This document shows positions 43,524 to 43,539 of a stretch of DNA of 43,539 bases, piece by piece; position 1 is the stretch's first letter, and each line of letters starts with the position of its first letter. Source of the stretch: Lachnospiraceae bacterium AM48-27BH (GTDB lineage Bacteria; Bacillota; Clostridia; Lachnospirales; Lachnospiraceae); the NCBI GenBank assembly GCA_003478355.1, contig QUFC01000040.1, forward strand, positions 1 through 43,539, given 5' to 3'. The notes beneath the pieces are model-generated. The model worked only from the letters and a program-made list of their open reading frames with translations, was not told the DNA's origin and did not search any database. The translations under genes were made by a program, and so were the position numbers.

Positions 43524-43539
43524 TAACATGAGAGTTTGA
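43524..43539 (+). rRNA. rrs: 5' end of 16S rRNA (partial)
   Basis: The window ends in AGAGTTTGA, the universal 27F primer site at about nucleotides 8-16 of 16S rRNA. The start is set by that offset. Tandem promoters upstream agree. Confidence 0.9.

Overview
The window looks like chromosome from an anaerobic gut Firmicute, probably Lachnospiraceae. This is inferred from AT-leaning low-to-medium GC, strong AAGGAGG-type ribosome binding sites, a PPi-type phosphofructokinase, hexuronate catabolism genes and Firmicute-style tandem rRNA promoters; the species cannot be named. The window ends in the first bases of a 16S rRNA gene.

Layout. (1) 1-2.2 kb: the end of a truncated reading frame (possibly a transposase), a NACHT-type STAND NTPase on the minus strand, and a 38-residue zinc-ribbon microprotein. 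(2) 2.3-9.3 kb: a tightly packed plus-strand gene set that I cannot match to a known system. It contains a small unknown protein, two coiled-coil proteins, a four-span membrane protein, a lipoprotein with an OmpA-like C-terminus, a degenerate AAA-like protein, a VirD4/TraG-like ATPase and a membrane-anchored HExxH protein. No relaxase or VirB-type genes are present. A metallophosphoesterase follows directly. (3) 10.1-13.5 kb: two unknown proteins and an AAA-ATPase/PD-(D/E)XK protein. (4) 13.5-20.3 kb: LysR regulator, SLC13-type permease (frameshifted), class C beta-lactamase-fold hydrolase, M28 peptidase and GNAT acetyltransferase. (5) 20.4-23.9 kb: a second SLC13-type permease, an enolase-superfamily acid-sugar dehydratase and a divergent GntR/FCD regulator. 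(6) 24-26.5 kb: glucuronate isomerase (uxaC) and a LacI-type regulator. (7) 26.57-32.70 kb: a ~6.1 kb integrative mobilizable element with integrase, Xre repressor, excisionase, MobA/MobL-type relaxase and an SdpR/SdpI pair. (8) 32.8-41.4 kb: a flotillin, then uxaA, an IclR regulator, KDPG aldolase, KDG kinase, a second PfkB kinase and phosphofructokinase. (9) 41.5 kb-end: a DUF3006-like protein, a palindromic intergenic repeat, a ferredoxin-tailed aldo/keto reductase (frameshifted) and the rRNA leader.

How it works together: uxaC, uxaA, KDG kinase and KDPG aldolase form most of the route from glucuronate/galacturonate to pyruvate and glyceraldehyde-3-phosphate. The lacI and uxaA promoters each carry the same 14-bp palindrome just downstream of the -10 box, which links the two loci even though the mobile element now lies between them. 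The mobile element has two self-consistent regulatory switches: paired Xre operators over divergent promoters, and twin SdpR operators bracketing the sdpR promoter.

Data quality: three otherwise intact genes (AAA-like protein, SLC13 permease, aldo/keto reductase) each look as if one base is missing from a short homopolymer. This suggests consensus errors rather than real decay, and it affects how those genes should be read. The VirD4-like gene also has an in-frame TAG before a further 42 sense codons.
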